A stretch of DNA of 64,000 nt from Arctopsyche grandis (lineage: Eukaryota > Arthropoda > Insecta > Trichoptera > Hydropsychidae): positions 6,758,001 to 6,822,000 of the forward strand of contig NC_135360.1 in NCBI RefSeq assembly GCF_051622035.1, read 5' to 3'. Shown here in pieces: positions 59,439 through 64,000 of the stretch. The notes under the pieces were generated by a model. It saw only the letters and a list, made by a program, of their open reading frames with translations. It was not told where the DNA came from and did no database searches. How positions within the stretch are numbered: position 1 is the first letter of the stretch; each line of letters opens with the position of its first letter. Position numbers and translations under genes: made by a program.

Positions 59439-62400
59439 ATGTGTCACCAGCAGAAGCTGCAATTAATGTGCTTTTTCTTTGTACTCGCATATTGTCAGTG
59501 CGTCGTCTTAAACAAGTGTTGCAACGATAATGAGGGTATCATCAAGTACCGAACCCCAGAATCTGATAACATAAATTATGAATGCACAGAAGTATTCACC
59601 AACAACGATACAACGCTCCTAAGCAGGACTTTGCATCCATTGCTGAGAGGAAGAGATGATCAAGATTTTTCACACGGGTTTCCTGAGAGATGCAGCAACG
59701 AATCTTACATCGAATTTATCTTTAACCAAAATAAACCGTTACCAGGTGAGTATTGTATCGACAAAGTCCTGGCTGAAGATAGTGAAAATGGATCTGTTGT
59801 GGGTGATGGATCTGTTGTGGTTTTAAAGTGTCCTGGCGAGAATTCCGAATCGAGTGGTGTAAATTTCAATATGACTACAGTAAATAAATGCTGTTTGGAT
59901 AATATGGTCTACAATACTGAGAAGCGCGTGTGTGTCAATAGACCAGAAGCGATTGACCAAAAGGGAGTGTTCTGGGAGTTCGTTGAGGGGGAAAGTTCGT
60001 TATTGAACATCGGATATGGTTTATCAAATTGTACCGCACCAAAAGTGGTTTACGAATACATGAGAGATTATTATAAAATCGAATTGAACCAGAATTTTTT
60101 AAAAGTGATTCGACCGGAGAAATCTTATAACTTGAAGCCAGGAACTTACTGCTTGGATGAGACGATGGACGGTTCACTTGTGGCCAGAGGATGCAGAGAT
60201 GAATGTGATGGTGGACCTTGTGTGTCCAAGTGTTGTCCACATGGACACATTTATGCATTCAGTACCCAAGACTGCTCTGATAATGTAATGTGCGTTCCCA
60301 GAATGGATTTAGGAAATCACATAGAATTCTTCAATGTTTCCGACAAGGAATCACCAGTTCGAGTTTCTACTCCGGGTATGTACATAACTTTGATCTTTTA
60401 TTTTTATCAATTTCTTGCTGATTTCCTAATGTTTGTAATGTGAAATATCACATGTGTTTTAGTATATTTTTTTTATCTATTTGTGTCCGAAATGTCAATA
60501 AATGATGTTTTCCGATCATTATAAAATTCAACATCGTTTTTTTTTTAATGTGTATTTAGATAAAAATCTATTCAGAAAATTAATCTATATTTTAACTAAG
60601 TGGGTGTCCCAACACAAGCACGCAGACATAAGTGCGTCAATATTTAAATTAAGTAAACGAAGATTTATTTTAAAGTATTTTGAAATTAAAAAATACCCAT
60701 TATGTGAAAAACATCAGAAACATTATTTTAGTCAACATTAAAATCGTTTAGTAAGTATTTTATTTAATTATTTCTTAATTTTACATTATATACGTACAAT
60801 GGTGCATCTACCCCCAAGTTTGCAATGTTGACAACTAAAAACGACAGTCGTTGTAAATTTTGTCGATGAACAATCCTGCGAAATAAAATTAAAAATAAGC
60901 TTATTTTTTCAATGTATTGTTTTGCGCGCTTTTGTCCGGGTACATTTCTATGTGCTCAAATCCTGCGCGCTTATGTCGGCGCGGGTCTGTTATTTTTGAG
61001 GGGGGAGAGGCGCTATTGTACGCCAAATTTGTTGTTTCTAAATTGATAACTGTAGATATGCAAACAAAACACTGATTTGATATTGTATTTTGTCGATAGA
61101 TACTGTGGGTATACGATATTCAACACTGTGTCCCAACAATAAATATATAAAGGATGATCCGAAATATTTAGATGTCGTCAGTGGAGATCTAATATTCCCT
61201 GGAAAGGTCAATGAAGGCTATTGTATTGAAACATTCGAAAACAGATGTTTATCTAAAGAAAAAGTGCAAAACCTTGTATTTGTTTGTTTCTATCCAGCCA
61301 CAGAATTCCTCCTGCCGCGAGCGAAAATCGCCAAATTGAGCATAGTGAGTTTTTAACAGTTATATTATATGTATGTAATAATTTATTTTCCTACGGATTC
61401 TATTTTTAACCACTAAACATGACATCATTGATTTTACGCATCACATCAACACATTAATAAATATTATGAACAGTTATGACGAGGTAATCGAACAAAATTT
61501 GGCACAGAGTTTGTTTTTTTTTTTTCACCTTTCCTATTTAGTAAGTCAACTTTGCTATTCATATAATACACGTGTTTTCATTTATGTAATAACCAGAGAT
61601 CAGGTTCAAAGTTGTTTTTATTAATAAAAATAGTTCACTATCGTCAATTACTATTGCCCCACAAAGCAAGAGAGCAAAAAATGGTTAAAAATAGTAATTG
61701 ACAATAGTGAACCATTCTGTGTGCATTAAAGCTACCTTGACGCCGATCCATGGTAATAATAATCAGACTTCAGCGGCCAGGATTCTTTTACACACAAAAA
61801 ATGGTTCCCTATTGTCAACCTTTTTTTGCTCTCTTGCTTTGAAATACAATAGTAATTGACAATAGTGAACCACTGTTTGTGGGTAAAAGCTCCTGGCCGC
61901 CTAAGTCTGGTAATAATTAAGCTAGGAGTCGGGGCACCATTGTTAATCTATCAAAACAAAATATTTTCTTAAAAGGTTTTTTGTTTTATTGCTTTGAACA
62001 ATTTTGCCTATTGTTATTTGCGGCACGTTGACAAAGCCACGCACGACAATGCCGCGCCAACATACCCGCCCAGTACAAAAGTAAATTACCATATATTATA
62101 TTTTATATCCAATCAAAATTAAAACAAATTTACTTATAATTAAATATGTTTTAATTTTGGTTAATTAATGGTTGCAACATTAACAGAAGAAAACTTTTGC
62201 AAGAGCCTAATTGGGGACATTTTAATATTCACAAAATTATAAAATAGTATTTATTTCTTTAAATACTATTTTAAAGCAATGATTGCAATGAAAATATTCA
62301 ACGGAATCAAAGATGCCGAACTGGATATAAGGGAATATATAAAATAAATGCCGACAAAAGGCAAACATTTTACTTTCGCGAGATCATCATGAAGCTTCAT

Positions 62401-63789
62401 GGCGGTTGTAGTTTTAGCCTAGTACGTCCGATTCTTTGTACAATATATTGAGTCCTTATGAAATAGTTGCATTTGGTTGCATAACATTAAAGACAACGAA
62501 TCTTCCGTACCAGTGCTTTTAAAATAGACATTTTTCTCCTAACTTCCTTTCTCCTAAGAATATCTTCTGTTTTATTAAATTAAATAAAAATTTGTAGTTT
62601 GTTTTTGCGCGGCATTTTTATGCGCGAGTTTGTCGGGTCCACGTTATTTGCAATTGCCCCGACGACCATCCGATGTCTAGTAATAACCAAAACATTATAT
62701 CTTTTTCAACATTCCAACATTTTTTTTTCTTTTAGTGCTTAATGATATCGTGTGTTTTCTTAGCTGCTACACTAATAGTGTATATAGTTTTACCATCATT
62801 ACAAAATCTCCATGGCAAAACCATAATGTGTCATTTAGCAGCTATGTTGATTGCATTCTCCTGTATGGCTAGAGTGCAGTGGGATGAAGTACCCCCTGAA
62901 TATTGCGGAATATATGGTAAATAATGGATATCCCGGAAATGGTTATTCCATGTACATATAATATATGTAAAACAGGTATAAACAAGATTGTTTCTATTAA
63001 AACATCTCGTTAACTTAAAGCATTTTTTTTTTTTTTTTTCAGGATACGTTATACACTTCAGTTTGTTGTCGGCCTTTTCTTGGTTGAATGTTATGTGCTT
63101 CGATATTTGGTGGACATTTGGGTGAGATAATTTCCTATCTTTAACCACTTCCATGCTTAGGCATATTTTTAACATTTAAGACTAAAAATTTGTACCCGAT
63201 TCTGATTGTAATTTTGTTTTCATCACACACACTTTTTATATTAGTTCAAGCAATGAGTGAAAAATCTATTGCACAGTTCACCAAAAACTTCTTCATAAAA
63301 CCGGTATGTTTATTTTCTATATATGTTATGTACATAGGACCATTCGTACAGTTCAAATGATGAAGCCTAGTAAAGTTTGGATGTGGTTCTTCATATACAG
63401 TTTGTATGCTTGGGGAGTACCAACTATCCTTACCATTTTCACCCTGCTGGTGGATATTTATGATGTAGCTCCAGGATGGTTGGATCCGAATATAGGCGTT
63501 TCTCAATGTTGGATATCAACTACTGAGTACCTGGCTTGAACTTCGTGTATTTATGTAAATGATATAACCTTTAGATCTACATATGTATTAAATGCAACGT
63601 TTCAGGTACACACAAAAGTCCAATATTATTATTGTTCGTTTTACCAGTGGGGATACAGATATTTTTCAATATGATATTTTTCATATTGACTGCACATTAT
63701 TGTAACAAAGTTAAATCAGAAATACATCGCATGCAGGCTGGAGGCAATAACGAAAACTGGCAAGCAAAATTTTCGGCATATAAAGAAAA
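59439..63789 (+). CDS. Methuselah-like G-protein-coupled receptor, 3' end outside window
   Basis: Exons 59439-60375, 61100-61344, 62736-62916, 63043-63121, 63338-63526 and 63606-63789, the first four junctions being GT-AG in frame. The start Met opens a signal peptide (LQLMCFFFVLAYCQC). The ~390-residue cysteine-rich ectodomain has LPGEYCIDKV and KPGTYCLDETM plus many CC/CxxC motifs, the Methuselah N-terminal type. Transmembrane helices: TM1 CLMISCVFLAATLIVYIV, TM2 TIMCHLAAMLIAFSCMARV, TM3 YVIHFSLLSAFSWLNVMCF with WWTF, TM4 FFIYSLYAWGVPTILTIF, TM5 LLLFVLPVGIQIFFNMIF; TM6-7 lie beyond the window. Methuselah receptors are insect secretin-type GPCRs linked to stress resistance and lifespan in Drosophila. 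The exon 5 to 6 join is out of phase by the obvious sites: donor after GA at 63,526 leaves phase 2, but exon 6 needs one incoming base. A sequence error, unusual splice site or disabling change is possible. Confidence 0.88.
61631..61714. repeat. Hairpin repeat in receptor intron 2
   Basis: TAGTTCACTATCGTCAATTACTATT and its near reverse complement AATAGTAATTGACAATAGTGAACCA flank a ~35-base loop containing GCAAGAGAGCAAAAA. Related to the next foldback. Confidence 0.65.
61751..61919. repeat. Foldback element in receptor intron 2
   Basis: Arms 61,751-61,800 and 61,877-61,919 pair through CAGACTT, GGCGGCCAGGA and CTTTTAC. The inner part contains ATGGTTCCCTATTGTCAAC and GACAATAGTGAACCA, again inverted. 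It is a second, larger version of the hairpin at 61.63 kb. Non-coding. Confidence 0.65.
61920..62735. other. Remainder of receptor intron 2
   Basis: Contains CG-rich motifs CACGCACGACAATGCCGCGCC (about 62,038) and TTTTGCGCGGCATTTTTATG (about 62,604) that resemble the TGTCGGCGCG repeat at 30.15 and 60.96 kb. No exon is visible. Confidence 0.45.
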
Positions 63790-64000
63790 GTATATCTTTC
63801 ATATTTTCAAATATATTTTTTATGTGAAAATGTTTTCTAAATATGCAACATGCTTTATTTAGTTTATTTAAAAAAAGGTAACTTTTGCATACGGGCCAAA
63901 TTTTTATAGTTACATGCTAGTACTTCCGATGCGTAACGTGTGCGAAATGTGCGATGCACATAGGCGCCACAAAAAAAAGCCGCGTAAAATGTGAGATAAA
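63790..64000. other. Window end, intron of the receptor gene
   Basis: Following a donor-like GTATAT at 63,790 there is no further exon before the window ends. TM6-7 and the C-terminal tail must lie downstream. Confidence 0.5.

Overview
The window is nuclear DNA from an insect. It is AT-rich, with many short introns, dense (CATA)n and (TA)n microsatellites, and a large load of Helitrons, hAT elements, LINEs, tRNA-derived SINEs and foldback elements. The genes also point to an insect: secreted chitin-binding peritrophin/mucin proteins, a Methuselah-type receptor and AP-3 sigma. A holometabolous insect is likely, but I cannot place the order from the sequence alone.

Layout. Positions 1-21,446 show no gene I can support; this is intergenic DNA full of transposons. 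It includes a three-level nest (a hAT inside a hAT inside a Helitron, 17,192-19,014), two Helitrons end to end, and several copies of one SINE family. Positions 21,447-44,555 hold five genes on the minus strand, here called A to E, all encoding secreted proteins with repeated CBM14 (peritrophin-A) domains joined by Thr/Pro/Glu-rich mucin linkers. I could resolve every exon with GT-AG junctions and an unbroken frame: A 380 aa, 3 domains; B 220 aa, 3 domains; C 724 aa, 7 domains; D 485 aa, 5 domains; E 1551 aa, 11 domains. That is 29 CBM14 domains. Internal introns are phase 0 and fall between the fourth and fifth cysteines of a domain, so each exon is a portable module that can be added without changing frame. 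The array has grown by exon duplication: five consecutive exons of C are each exactly 339 nt, and exons 7-10 of E are almost identical, introns included.

Positions 44,640-52,880 are again gene-poor, with RTE and hAT pieces, Helitrons and a relic LTR. The minus-strand gene at 53,508-56,542 encodes AP-3 complex subunit sigma (191 aa, six exons). Directly after its TGA the same frame stays open for 208 more codons that look like real protein sequence (52,881-53,507). This is a strong candidate for stop-codon readthrough and is the most interesting observation here. Upstream of it lie a long inverted repeat and several small foldback or TTAA elements. From 59,439 to the window edge a plus-strand gene encodes a Methuselah-like GPCR: signal peptide, cysteine-rich ectodomain and transmembrane helices 1-5; the rest is outside the window.

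How the genes relate. Genes A-E form one locus whose products would be secreted and bind chitin through many modules, as peritrophic-matrix or other extracellular chitin-binding mucins do. A and C share a first-exon/signal-peptide type and an upstream block containing TATCGATAA; D and E share another first exon (Met-Tyr-Gly) and another upstream block with GATA-like sites. AP-3 sigma and the receptor have no evident functional tie to the cluster.
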